From Papilionanthe hookeriana x Papilionanthe teres (Eukaryota > Streptophyta > Magnoliopsida > Asparagales > Orchidaceae): a stretch of DNA of 64,000 nucleotides. The notes under the pieces are model-generated. The model searched no databases and was not told the origin of the DNA. It saw only the letters and a list, made by a program, of their open reading frames with translations. The stretch lies in contig CM040423.1 of assembly GCA_022702705.1 (NCBI GenBank), forward strand, positions 119,531,738-119,595,737, in the 5' to 3' direction. Every line of letters starts with the position of its first letter. The first letter of the stretch is position 1. Below are positions 35,016 through 47,020 of this stretch, in pieces. The translations under genes and the position numbers were made by a program.

Positions 35016-37949
35016 TCCTAGGATAAGCAGCCCCTAGTCTAGCCTTAGGAACCTCGGTCCTTTCTTCTTCTACGATCTCCTTCTTTTCTATGATCTTTTC
35101 TTCCTGGGGCGGTTCTTCAATTGCAAGTGATGTGCGCCGGCTCGACGTGTTTCAAACTTCGAGTTGAAGCATGCGCCGAAGCGGTTTGGATGCGATCCAA
35201 AATTTTCTTCGATGACTTCGTCCAAGCAGTACTCCATCCATCATCAGTCGTGCAAGGGTCTATCGGAACAAAGGGATCCGTTGAAATAACATTGACAGAA
35301 CCTCCTTTCTGGGGTTCCTTCATTATTCCTTTGGGATTGTTATGTTCCCCTTTCGGAGATTGTTGTCAAGCCAACTTTTGAAGGTGATGCAATCCTCTAT
35401 CTTATGTCCAAGCATCTAGGGGTAAGGGCAGTAGTTGGGATGGTCTTTCTTGTTGACTTCTTCCGCTTCATGGGTTCTGCAGTCGAAAATCGAAGTCTTC
35501 ATCAAACTCGCGGAACATCTTTGGCACTCGCCTCATTCTTGAATGGATACTCTCCGTTTATAAGCTCCTTTAACGTGCGCCGCGGGCGAGGCGGTCGCTC
35601 ATATTGTCGAGTTGTCCGATAACCGGGCCGAGGTTGTTGGTAGTTCTCGCCGGGGTTGTTGATAGCTAGGCCGCGGCTGTTCCGGCAGATTCGCATCGTC
35701 GCTTGCCCTTATCGACCGCCGCGACGATCCCGGATTTCTTTTCAAATGTCTTCACAGGCTTCTGTTTGTCTGTTTTGTCGACGAAACTTAGTTGCTTTGC
35801 TTCCTCTTGCAAGCTTCCGGCCTTGCTTAACAACTTCTCGAAAGTCTTAATTGTAAATCCCTTAAGGAGAAGTGTTATCGGGCCGTGAATGCTTTTAAGC
35901 AAGATACCGACTGCATGCTGCTCTTGTAGCTGTGGCTCACACTTCATGCTTAGATTTCTCCATCGAAGTATGTAGTCCACTAAAGTTTCGTTCGGTTTCT
36001 ATTTCTCCACCACTAAGTCACCGATGGTGATATGGTGCTGAGCTCCGGCAAACCGTTTCACGAAGAGGTTTTCCAATTCTGAAAATGTCTTTACCGAACC
36101 GCTCAGTAACTCTGCCTACCAATCGAAGGCGATCCCTGACAGGCTGCTGATGAATTGTCGGAAGAGTAAGGCGTCACTCCCACCGGCGTTGCAACAACTA
36201 GCACGAAAATGTGCAACAGGCTGTCGAGGGTTTCCGGTACCATCGAAAGTCTTGAAAAGAGGTGGTACGAAGCCTTTTGGTATCAGCACCGCATCAAATT
36301 CTTCGTGTAAGGTCTACCCGTCGTAATCAGATGCTCCGCTCTGAGATCGTGCTAAGGCTTCTCGCACCCGCCGTTCCACCATGTTCTCGATGTCCTTCTC
36401 CGAATCATATTCCGGTAGAATCTTTCTTCGGTCGATCGTCTCCGTTAACGGATGTAATCTCTTTTCCTCCGTCCGTAATATGAATAACTTTTGGAGGCGT
36501 TTCTCTGGGGGTCGAGCCTCGAATCCGAAGAGTGGCTAGGGCCGCAGCCCATCTCTTCCATCCCTTTTGCCATTCGAGAGATTATATCATCTTTTTCTCG
36601 AATTCAGTGCTCTTAATGCTTCCGGCTCATCTCTCTCGCAGCTGCCGGGCACCTTGCGAAGCCGACGATGCTCGTGTTTCAACCATGTTGATCTCCACAT
36701 ATTCGTCATCCATGAATTCCGACGAGTCAACTTCATCTCCAAACTTTTCTTCTCTTTCTCTTGCTAATCGTTGAATGTTGGTTCTTAGCTTTTCCATAGC
36801 GTCCTCCAATGGTCTTTTTCGTGCGGTTTCGCAGTTATCATGCGATGGTTGTTGGGTTTCCTTTTTGGGAGTCCCCTTTATTGCAGTGGCAATCTCTTCG
36901 GACTCGAGTCTCCTGAAGAGACTTTCCTTTTCGGGTCGTTGTTTCGGTCTTAATTGGCCAGTGGAAGGATGTCATACCATCCTTCTAAGCAGCCAGGCGC
37001 CTAGGACCGGATGGTCCGTCTAGCCGAATGCCGGAAGGTGGTAGCCTCCCCGATCCGTAAACCCGAAACAACAACAGGTCGACTAGCCTTCATCTTCTTA
37101 TTCGGCTTTTCCGTGGCGATAATGGGTTCTACTCGCGGCCCAAGACGGGACTTGGCTTGCACCCGCCCTATTCTTCTTAAAATCTCTGATACAGGACATT
37201 TCTCTTTCTTTGCTAACTTCTCTATCACAGTCTGCAGTAGGGCAAATGGTGCAACCCTATCCCTTTTCCTTTTGCTATCGCTATAGTATGCGGGTCGAGG
37301 TAATGTAGAAGCAATCATGCGGACATTTTCTTCGTCAGCTGCGGGAAAGGGGATGGAATCTACTTCCTTCCAAAAGCGGTGTATACTCAGGCAATGGTAT
37401 GTACTCAAGTAGTGGTGTGTACTCAGGGATCTCTTCTAAGAAAGCGACTTCATCAGCTCTGGCCTTTTTGGCAATCTTCCTACCTCTGTTTCTTCTCTGA
37501 GTCCGTGTTAGGGGTGGAACCCTTGAGCTAGACCCAATTTCAAAAACAGAAGGTCTTGCACGGAAATCTGTTTCCTCCACGGTAACATGCTCATTACAAA
37601 TTTGAATTTCCTTCCCCTTCAGTTTGCCGAAAGCCTGGGTAGGTGCGAGAGACGACTAGACCAGGTGGGGTAGAGATACAGCTTCTCCTAAGGACAGTAG
37701 TATTCCTCTCACTCGGAACCCTTTGTAGGGGAGGGAACTCTCGAGTTGACTTCGAGGTTTAATTCGATCAAAGGTCTTTCGCTTTAGATACTTTGTCCGT
37801 AAGTGTGAAAAGGGTAACGTCGTTGATCTTGACATTTGTGTTCTCGAATCCTCGTCCAAACCGGATGATCCCATTGTCGGCGACTCATCCTTGTTAACGT
37901 CGAAGTCCAATCCATTGGTGAAGGAGAAAATCAGCTTTGGGGCAGACAT
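35016..37949 (-). pseudogene. gag: Tat-like gag copy 3, GC-richer variant
   Basis: Starts at ATG 37949 (MSAPKLIFSFTNGLDF) just after the 5' leader, so it is the gag next to the only PBS found. Order as in copy 2: basic TQRRNRGRKIAKKARA (about 37500-37450), LAKKEKCPVSEILRRIGRV, coiled-coil KLRTNIQRLAREREEKF (36790-36740), capsid core about 36240-35960 (VDYILRWRNLSMKCE intact in 35980-35666), KGFTIKTFEKLLSKAGS, knuckle region around 35430-35370. Many shifts. It is clearly more GC- and CpG-rich than copies 1, 2 and 4 (for example 35575-35665) and so comes from a different lineage of the family. It continues into the protease-side fragment, not into an LTR. Confidence 0.78.
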
Positions 37950-38479
37950 CTTCTGCAAGGTAGATTCTGATTGTCAGTCCCAAGTTATGCTTCTTCTCAT
38001 CAGGACGAAAAGAAAGGAATCAAAAAGAGTCCAAACACATTTTTGTTCATGTATTTATAAAAAGGGGTTATTTGTTAAAAGAGTTATTCATTAGAGGCTT
38101 TGTTTATTAGGAACAGAATGCTCAAAGGTGTAGAGAAGGTAAGGAATCCGATTCAGAATTGGAAAGGAAAAGAAAGTCTTATGCAAGACTTCTCGACTCA
38201 AAGGACCGCTCCTAAACTAACACCTATTGGGGGTCCACCCCACCTCGGAAAATAGGTAAAAGGATCTCGGAACCTCTCCCTTTAGGGGTGTCTAAACAGT
38301 GGCTCCTAAATCCAAGAGGAGTTGGCTATACTCGTTCAAGACAGAAATGAACGGGGTATTCCAACGGAAGAATGGTAGTTTGGTCCACTAGGGGTATGGG
38401 CTCACTACCGATTTTTGAAAGCAAAGCCATCTGATCAAAATGGAGAGAGGAACTTATCCCTAGCGGAATCGCCAGAAGT
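37950..38479 (-). promoter_or_regulatory. Tat-like 5' leader with PBS and splice acceptor
   Basis: Between LTR C and gag copy 3, read from 38479 down: 5-nt spacer, PBS (38474-38457), then about 500 bases of leader. The last bases, TCTACCTTGCAG|AAGATG, form a 3' splice site with AG at 37954-37953, three bases before the gag ATG. Confidence 0.6.
38457..38474 (-). other. Primer binding site of the giant-LTR family
   Basis: TGGCGATTCCGCTAGGGA on the - strand, five bases after the LTR end (TGCCGACA). The TGGCGA start suggests the Arg-tRNA type PBS reported for Tat/Ogre elements; the exact tRNA was not checked. It is the only PBS of this family in the window. Confidence 0.68.
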
Positions 38480-38810
38480 TGTCGGCATATTTTTAGGTTA
38501 TGTGTTTTGAAAAGGGGGTCGCCTACAGAAATTGTCGGCGAATTTTTTATATTTTAAATTTAATTTAAATATATAGTTTAAAAGATGACATTTGATTTTG
38601 AAAGTAATTTTAAGTTTAAAAGTTTTAAGATATGAAATCAAACCGATCTCACATCCCAAATAAGTTTATATAAACGAGCACCGCACCACAAACCGTGTAT
38701 CTACCCCGAAGAATAGACACAATCGCTCGATGATGGAGCTCGATTAAATAAACTAGGAGATTTGTGACATCCGTTTGGTCTGTGAACCAATTTTATAAGC
38801 CGACAAGTTC

Positions 38811-38890
38811 CCCTGCTTAATATAAATGAATTAAGCAGGGTTTATATTACCTGGGTTCTTAAAGTTCCCTATAGGGGCAAGCCCCTATAG
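38811..38890 (-). repeat. Two perfect hairpins in U5 of LTR C
   Basis: First: 11-bp stem CCCTGCTTAAT / ATTAAGCAGGG around an 8-base loop (38811-38840). Second: 10-bp stem CTATAGGGGC / GCCCCTATAG with two bases between (38869-38890). Copies A, D and E carry versions with one or two mismatches. Confidence 0.8.
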
Positions 38891-40576
38891 TTAATTACAT
38901 CTTAAATGACAGGAATCACTTAAGAAAATTCTCGATAATGATCAGTGGTTTTGCTCTCAAGAATTTCAAAGTTTAAGGTTTTCAAATGATTGAATTTTGG
39001 AAAGTCAAAAGGGAATGGATCAAATTTCGAACAATTTATTTCAGGACTTCAAAGGAAGAAAAGTAGGAGAAGTTGAGGATACAAGAAGAATCTTGGCAAC
39101 TTCCCGACTATCCTATTGTTTGGATTCAATTTAGGGAGAATTATTTAGTATTTCAGTCCTGCCAATTAATTATAGGAATTACATTTACATAATCACCTGG
39201 TTATGCAAATAACCTGAAAGATGAGAGGGTTTACGCCTTATCGGACGGCAACCTCAGAATCCTAAGCGAGTTAGGGCTTATATCGCACAGCAAGGCTATG
39301 CAAAGGCCTTAAAGAACTTGTGAGGATTTATGTCGCACTAGGCGGACTACCTCGAATCCTATGGCTTGTTATTTAAACTAAGGAATGGTTTTGCTGATGT
39401 TGACACATGTGTTTTGCTCGTTGACGATGGCCGTGCCGCCCACCATGCTCCGAGCTCCTTGTTGTTGCAGAGTTTTAGTTTTAGAAGTCATAAATCAGGA
39501 GATGAGAGAAGTGTTTTGGTTTAGAGAAAATCTTAAAATCCAGGTGTTTTTAATATTTTAATTAAAACAAATCTTAAAGTTTGATTAAACAGAACCGATT
39601 AAGATCCCAAATTTCCGTCATCCTGGCACCGTTATTTTCATCGAATTCACTTAGTCCGGATGAATTTGCTAAACTCAACCGAATGAGTTCCACACTTTCA
39701 TTTACACCGTGGGAAATCCCGTTAGCAACACGTGGGTTACATCATCCGAGGTATTCCCGATCATTCAACGAGATGTTTTAATTTAGTTGCAATTAGAGTT
39801 TTGTGTTCTGTTTGTGATTAAATTTTGAGTTGTTTTATATTTTGAAATGTTGTGGCAGTGAATTTGATCTAGCAGTGATTTTTAATTTTGTTTTGGTTTC
39901 AGTTTAGGGACTATCCTAAAGGTTTTGGTTTTCATGCAACAGTTGTTTATCATGCAAGAAAAGTAAAGTACATTTGTAATAAAGTAAATTACAATAAAAT
40001 AAAAATGTACCTGGAGGGTCTTCCTGTCATCCCAAGCTGCACTTCAAATTCATGTTAAGGCATTTAAATATTCTAACAAGTACCTAGGTAAAGCTAAGGG
40101 AAAAGTCTTGGTTGTCTACCAAAGTCCTAATCCTATAGTTAGTCATCTCCTATGACGTCTAGGTTCTTGTGTTTCAGTTTAAGGACGATTTTCTTCATCA
40201 AAGAACAATTAAGTTCAATTGTTCTTATAAATATCCTATCATATTGAGGAAGTGCTTAAGACGAGTCTTAAACAACTTTTCAACACCTCTAGGATTGTTT
40301 TAAGTCCAAGAGAATTTAATTATACAAGTGAATTAATCATCCAAGAGTTTAAGTTTTGTTATCTTGCTCAGTGAATTATGACATTTGAATATCCTATAAG
40401 TGAAGTAACACTTCACTTAATACTCTGTTTAGGAGTTATGACAACAAGAGCTTTTGAGGGCAAATTGATGTTTAAGTGATTTGTGATTTAATTTAAATTT
40501 AATTAATGGGTTTAAGTTTGGAATAATATTCAAGTTGTTTTAGATTTATTTTGAATTCTTTGTCTTAGGTGATGTT

Positions 40577-40823
40577 ATATTTAATTCAATTTAATTTAAT
40601 TTAATTTAATTTAATTTAATTTGGCTTAGTTTTAATTTTAATTTAATTTTATTTTTTAATTTTAATTTAATTTAAACTTTATTTTAATTTGATTTTATTT
40701 TTTTATTTTATATAATTTAATTTAATATGTTTTAATTTAATTTAATTTAATTTTAATTTTAATTTAATTTAAATTTTAATTTAATTTTATTTTAATTTTA
40801 ATTTAATATTTTATTTTTTTATG
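40577..40823. repeat. (TTTAA)n array in LTR C
   Basis: Same array as in A and B, nearly identical to B. Confidence 0.85.
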
Positions 40824-43042
40824 TTTTAAAGATGATTTAATTTAATTGTTAAAGTATTAATTTAATTGAAATTTTGGAAGGATTTAATTTAAATGTTTTA
40901 ATTTTAATTTAATTTAATGATTAAGTCTTTTAGTATTTTAAATTTTGAGTTTGAATTATCATTTTAATTAGGAATTAAATATTATTGAGGTGATTAATTT
41001 AGGGATTCTCAAATTAAAGAACAAATGTCTTCTTAATAATACCCCTATTTTAATAATTTCAATTTTTATTAATCTTCCAAATTTCATTAATTAAATGATT
41101 AAAGTTTACTCTAATTAATCTTAAAAATGATTGATGGGTCTCTATCCTTTAATTATTTAAATTTCAATCATCCAAATCAGATTAGGATTAAATATTTTAC
41201 TTTCTCATTTTATTAAGCCTAAAGTTTTAATTAAGGGTTAAAATTTTAATTACCATTTTGCCCTTCAAGCTTAATAATTTCATAACTCACTAAATTGAGC
41301 ATAAATGAATTTAAAATTTTTATGTGGCTTCACTAACATGTCAATTAAGACATTAGAGGAGAAAATGTGATTTTTCTGGATTTAATTTATTTATATAATT
41401 ATTTTTAATGGAAAATAGGGGTTTTCAAGGAAAATTTAATAACATGACCAAGGAAATGTTTCTGTCCTTAAAAAAATTATAGGATGTTTCCAATGACTAG
41501 AGGACCATTTGGACGAATTTTGGTGATTTTTTAAATTATATTTTATTTATTAGAATTATTTTTGAGTTTTGGAGTATTAATTAATTTTAAAATAAAATTA
41601 AAGTTGAAAAATGGATTTTATATTTTTCTTAAATCTCTCTGACCTCAAGGAGTCCAGAGAAATAAATTTTATATTTTTCTGATTTTTCGTTGATTTATTA
41701 GAATTATTTTAGTGAAAAAGTTGGAAAATACATTTTTAATATTAAAAATTACATTAAGCCTTTAAGATTCAATATCTTACCCTAGAGACTTAAGAAAAAT
41801 ATTTAATTTGTTCCTAAATGATTAGAATTCGAAATGTGACATTTTGGTGATTTTTTTTATTTTTTTATTATTAAAAATATTAAAATAATGATAAAAATCA
41901 ACTTTTTTAGAAAATTACAATTTTAATTTTCCTAAGTTCCTCTGATATCAGAGAAGCTCCAAAACCATTTTTGTGAATTTTTGAAAATTATTTTGTGAGT
42001 TATGAATTTTTAAAGTTTGATTCCATTCATGGGGCTTAATTAACCCGTTTAGTGGGGCTAACCAAGTCCAATTGATCTCAAATTTTTATGTAGTGTTCTC
42101 CTATCCCAAGAGGACAATGGAGAATTGTTTTTAAGTTAATTTGATGAGTGGTTAAACCTAATTAATTAAAGTTCAATTTTCGGTGTTTAGGCCAATTAGG
42201 GTTGTTCAAAGTGAATTAGCTCAAAAATTATTTTTCCTAGGTCTCTCTGGTCATAAGAAACATCAACAAATTTTCCTAGAATTTATTTCTCAACATGCTA
42301 ATTATTGGAATTAAAATACATAAAACAGTAACATGAACTTGAAAAATCAATAACTTCTTATAGGGATGGCCTCTGACCTTGGAAAATTCAGGGAATGTTT
42401 CAAAGTTCAGAGGCTTAAAAAGCCCTATGGTCTCATGCCATGGTGAATTTCCTATATGCATGGAGAATTGAAATAGTGGAGAGAGTAAATAAATCATTAA
42501 AACTAAAATACTTAATGAAATTACTTGATTTTTTTTTCCACATTATTCTCCTCTGTTCACTGAGCAAGAGGGTATTTTTATTTTATTTTTAGGATTTTTC
42601 TACCCAAAGTTATGGATTTTTGAAGTTCTAGGTATTTAATAAATAAGAAAAATCTTTATTTTCCTACTTATCCACGCGGCGCCACGCCATCCTCGGCAGC
42701 TCCGAAGGGCCACACGTTGTCTCTTGATTCGGTGTCGCCATCTAACTGGATGCCACGCGGCCCGCGTTTCATGTCCAGTTGCTCCGTCCGGCGCGATCCT
42801 TGTCATCCGCTCGATACACGCGCAATCTGACGGCTCCTGGTCATCGTCTACGACTGGTGTGAACCCGTGACCGTCAACCTTCTAACCCTAATTTCTCACT
42901 CGATTCTCACCGAATTTTTGAGTTCTTATGCTCTATGGATTCGTCTTGAAGAGACAAACACATCCATACGATAAACATGAATTGAAATTGATTCAAATTA
43001 AATGGAGAATCTCTGTAAGCTCAGGAAGAAGAGTGAGTTCAT

Positions 43043-43473
43043 ACCTTTGCTAAGAGAAGTGAAGCTTCGATCTGAGAGTTATGTCACCTTCGATTGGGTC
43101 CAAGCAAGATCCAGATGAAGTCCCTTGGCCTGGTGAATTGTCTAGGTATGATTTCCCACAACCAATCACAAAGCTTAGAGGCTGGGAGCAATGGCCGGCC
43201 CGGTGAGGGGGCTTTTGCCGGGAAACTTCTCCTCTTGGTCTGGTGAAGGTGTAGGACCAATCAATTTGGAGATTGGCTCACTGTGGTGAAGTGTCCTAGT
43301 TTTGAGCTTTGATTTCAACTCTGAAATTGAGCTCACAGAGGGGAAATGGCAGGGGGTTTTCAGTGGAGAGCAAGTTCTCTACGTGTAGAGAGTGGTCTGG
43401 GATGATTTTGGCAGGGTTTCAGAAAGTTTTGGTTCAGCACCTGTCATGGCCGAGAGGAGGTGGTGTTTAAATA
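43043..43473 (-). promoter_or_regulatory. Candidate core promoter, exon 1 and splice donor of LTR C
   Basis: TATTTAAA at 43473-43466 and donor AAAG|GTATGA with GT at 43044-43043. This LTR is followed by the PBS, leader and acceptor, so it would give an intron of about 5.1 kb (43044 to 37953). Confidence 0.42.
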
Positions 43474-45834
43474 GGAGAGGGTGGAGGGCTTCCCAGGGGG
43501 GTTTAAGGCTTGGGTTCAGCTGCTCCATGCAAGAGAAGAACAGCCATGGTGTTCAATTGGGTCGGGACAACTCAGCAAGGCGGAATCGAAAAGTCTCGGC
43601 TCCTCCTAAGGTCTCGGCCATGGTGTTTTCCAACGATCCAGGCGGCTGGCCGTGCAGGCATGGGTCACCCTCGTGTCCAGGTGGGTCAGGGCTGGAGGTT
43701 TGTGCAGGCAATTGAGCTTCGCCATGTGTAAAGAGGATGGCTTGAAATGGAAAGGGTAAGGGCTCATTTTGGGCTCAAATTGGTCAACCCATGATTTTGG
43801 GCTTGGTTCACCTCCCCATAACCTGGTTTTAGGCTGGGTGAATCAATTGGGTCAGCTAGTCTTAAGTGGAGAAGTCTCCATCCAAGAATATTTAGATTAA
43901 ATTTGGGTTAAGGGGAATCATAAGTAAGGTTAATGGATTTTAGGAAGTGCTTAAAGGACCTCCTCTTTTTGCCCAATGTGGTAAGGTCACATGTCAACAA
44001 CTCACATGGCTTGCATGTGGCTCAAGAATGGCTTCATGGCTCACCTTTGGCTTGGGAAAAGTTTGGTCAATTTCATGAAAAAGGGTTTTAGAAATTTTGG
44101 TAATTTGGTGTAAAATTTGGATGGTTTGTAATATGGCTTTGTTTAGAAAGATTTGATTGTTGATTTAGGACTTAGGAGTGATTTTAATTAAGTGAGGATG
44201 AGATGAGATTGAAATGTGGGCTTTAGGATGGGCTTGGGCTTTTGAGTTTGGTTAAGAATGGGCTTTTGAATGTCTATTAGAAGTGGGCTTTTAGATGAAA
44301 GTTTTGCAAAGGGCCATGCCAAATAAATGTTGGGTTTAGTTTAAGTATGTGTCATGAGTGATTTGAGACAAGTTTGAGGTGCTTTGGGTTTGAATTGGGC
44401 TGAATTTGGGTTTCTTTGGTAAATGGGCCAATGTAGGTCAAATTGGGCTAATTTGGGCCAATGTTGGGCTAGGGTTGAAATTGATGTAAAATTAATGTTG
44501 GGAAATGTTTATGGGAGTGTTTCAAAGAGGTTTCAACTTTGGTTGGGTTTTGGTTTTGGGACTTGGGCTTATTTGGGTTAGGTTTGGTTTAGGTCAAACT
44601 TGGGCTTTTTGGTTTTGGGTTGAATTTGAGTGGGGTTTGGGTCCAAATTTTGGGCAAATTATGTTAGTTTTTTGTTTATGGTGATGTTAGGGAAGGTTTA
44701 GAAAAGGTTTGGGGTCAATTGAAGTTGAGTTGGTTTGGTTTGGGCTAAGTTTGGGTCATGGGTCTAAATTGGGCCTTAAGCTCAAAAGTGAAATTGAACC
44801 CAAATGTCAATCAAATTGGACTTGGATTTGGTCTAGATTGATATTTTGGATATTTAATTGGAGTTTAGAATTGAATTGGACCAAAATTGGGGTCAATCGG
44901 GCAGTTTGGTTCGACATCGGGTTCACTTGGGTTAAGAATGGGCTAAATTGGGGGATTTGGTAAAAGTGGGGTAAATTGACCAAATTGGCCCATGATGGAC
45001 AAAATGAAATTGGGAATATTTGGGATTTTTCGGAATTTTCTAGGAATTTTCTGAATTTTTGGATTTTTTGGCTAAGAGGGGCATTTTGGGTATTTGGAGG
45101 GTATTGGGGGGTATTTTTGAAATTTTTGGTATTTATGGCTATGGATGATAAATTTGATTGGTGAGGAAATGTTCAAGGTTAATTTTGGGGAATTTTGGGT
45201 GATTTGGAAATTTTGGAGGATTTGGGCAATTTTAAGGGTTTTAGTAGGTTTGATGGGTGTAGGGTCCTGGGGTCAACAATTGAAATTTTGAAAAAAAGAA
45301 GATTGATCAAATATGAGTGAAATGGAAGCATTTTGTTTGAGCCATGAAGCCATGTTAATCTTATATGAGCCATGAGAGGACTCATTTGAGGCATTCGCTA
45401 TGTTGTTCCAAACCCTCTTAGCCAGGGGCTTAGGGGTTAAGGTCCATCCATATGAATTACCTGTAGGTGTCAAGGAGCCAAGTTGGGTATGTGTGTGGTT
45501 TTAGGATTTGGATTGTGTGTGTGAGAGTGTAGAGTATGAGTGTAGTGAGTGTGTATGTCAACCCTCACTAGACCAAGCCACCCAGGGTGCTCCTAAGGCC
45601 AAAGAGTCCTATAGGGAACTCATCCTTTAAACCTTCACATTTGATTTCAACCCTCTAGGTGATTAGGGGTCTATAATCAAGCTTGTCGGGTTTGTAGGGA
45701 GGCAAGAAGTGGTTCAAATTTTTAATGGATGGGTCCCAATTCTAGTCTTTTAAGATAGTCAAAGGAACGTACCTAAGGCTAGATCCTAAACACTAAAGAG
45801 AGAAGAGAATACCTCATCAAAAATGAGGTCAACA

Positions 45835-47020
45835 CCATCCTAGGATAAGCAGCCCCTAGTCTACCCTTCGAAGCCTAGGTCTTCTTTTCTTCCACGATCT
45901 TCTCTTCCTTCTGGGACGGTTCTTCAATCGCAAGCGATAGTGCCGGCTTGGCAGTTTTCAAACTTTGAGTTGAAGCGTGCACCGAAGCATTCTTGATGCG
46001 ATCCAAAATTTTCTTTGAAGATTTGTCCAGACGGTACTCCATCTATCATGGGTCGTGTAAGGGTCTATTAGAACAGTAGGATCCGTTGAAATAACAATGA
46101 CGAAACCTCCCTTTTGTGGTTCCTTCATGTATTCTTTCGGGATCGTTATGTTCCCTTTCCGGAGATTGTCGTCAAGCCAAATCTTGAAAGTGATGCAATC
46201 CTCTATCTTATGCCCGAGCATTCGGTGGTAAGGGCAATAGTTTGGATGATCTTTCTTATTGAGTTCTTCCGGCCTCTTGGGCTCTGGTAACTGGAAATCG
46301 GGTGTCTTCATTAAATTGCGGAACATCTTCGCTACTGCTTCAATTTTGAATGGATATTCCTTTTTCAGAAAATCTTTTAGGTACGTTGTGGATGAGGCGG
46401 TTGTTCATAATGCTGAGGTGACCGATGAGCTCTGGCCGAGGCCGTCGATAACCTTCGCCGAGGTTCGCCGATAGGTACGTTGCGGTGGTTGATAGCTAGG
46501 CTGTGGCCGCTCTGGCTGTATCTGTACTAGCTTCTTCCCCTTATCTATTGCCGCGACGATTCCGGACTTCTTTTTGAATGTTTTCACCAGTTTTTTGTTT
46601 ATCGGTCTTGTCCACAAAACTTAGCTTCTTTGCTTCCTCTTGTAAGCTCTCGACCTTGCTAAGCAGCTTCTCAAAAGTCTTGATTGTAAATCCTTTAAGA
46701 AGAAAAGCTATCGGGTCGTGGATACTTTTCAGTAAAATACCGATCACATGCTATTCTTGAAGCTGTGGTTCAGACTTCATGCTTAAGTTCCTTCATCGAA
46801 GTATGTAATCCACTAAAGTCTCGTTCGGTTTCTGGTGCTCCACCACTAGATCACTGATGGTGATGTGGTGCCGAGCCCCGGCAAACCCCTTAACGAAGAG
46901 GTTATCTAACTCTGAAAAGGTCTTAACTGAACCATTTGGAAATTGTGCGTACCAGTCAAAGACAATCCCTGATAGGCTGCTGATGAACTGACGGAAGAGT
47001 AAAGCGTCACTCCCACCGGC
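45835..47020 (-). pseudogene. gag: Tat-like gag copy 4, C-terminal half
   Basis: From 47020 down: FRQFISSLSGIVFDWYAQFPN, FAGARHHITISDL, VDYILR, then KGFTIKTFEKLLSK and YCPYHRMLGHKIEDC (about 46240-46190), a complete CX2HX4HX4C knuckle. The end joins LTR C at CCTAGGATGG|TGTTGACC. Relative to copies 1 and 2 it keeps an extra stretch near 45920-45955. The N-terminal half lies at 54777-56536, separated by solo LTR D. Several frame breaks. Confidence 0.82.
47016..47020. repeat. Target-site duplication, left copy
   Basis: CCGGC directly before LTR D; matches 54777-54781. Confidence 0.88.

Larger units (their letters stand above)
38480..45834 (-). repeat. Giant LTR copy C, subfamily I, complete
   Basis: 7355 bp with both ends: TGTTGACCTC (45834) to TGCCGACA (38480), next to PBS and leader, so it is a genuine 5' LTR. 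Landmarks: terminal hairpin, G/T-rich tract about 44330-45290, TATA 43466-43473, donor GT 43043-43044, GC island about 42673-42840, AT array 40577-40823, hairpin 40397-40419, and two perfect U5 hairpins (38811-38840, 38869-38890). Confidence 0.86.
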
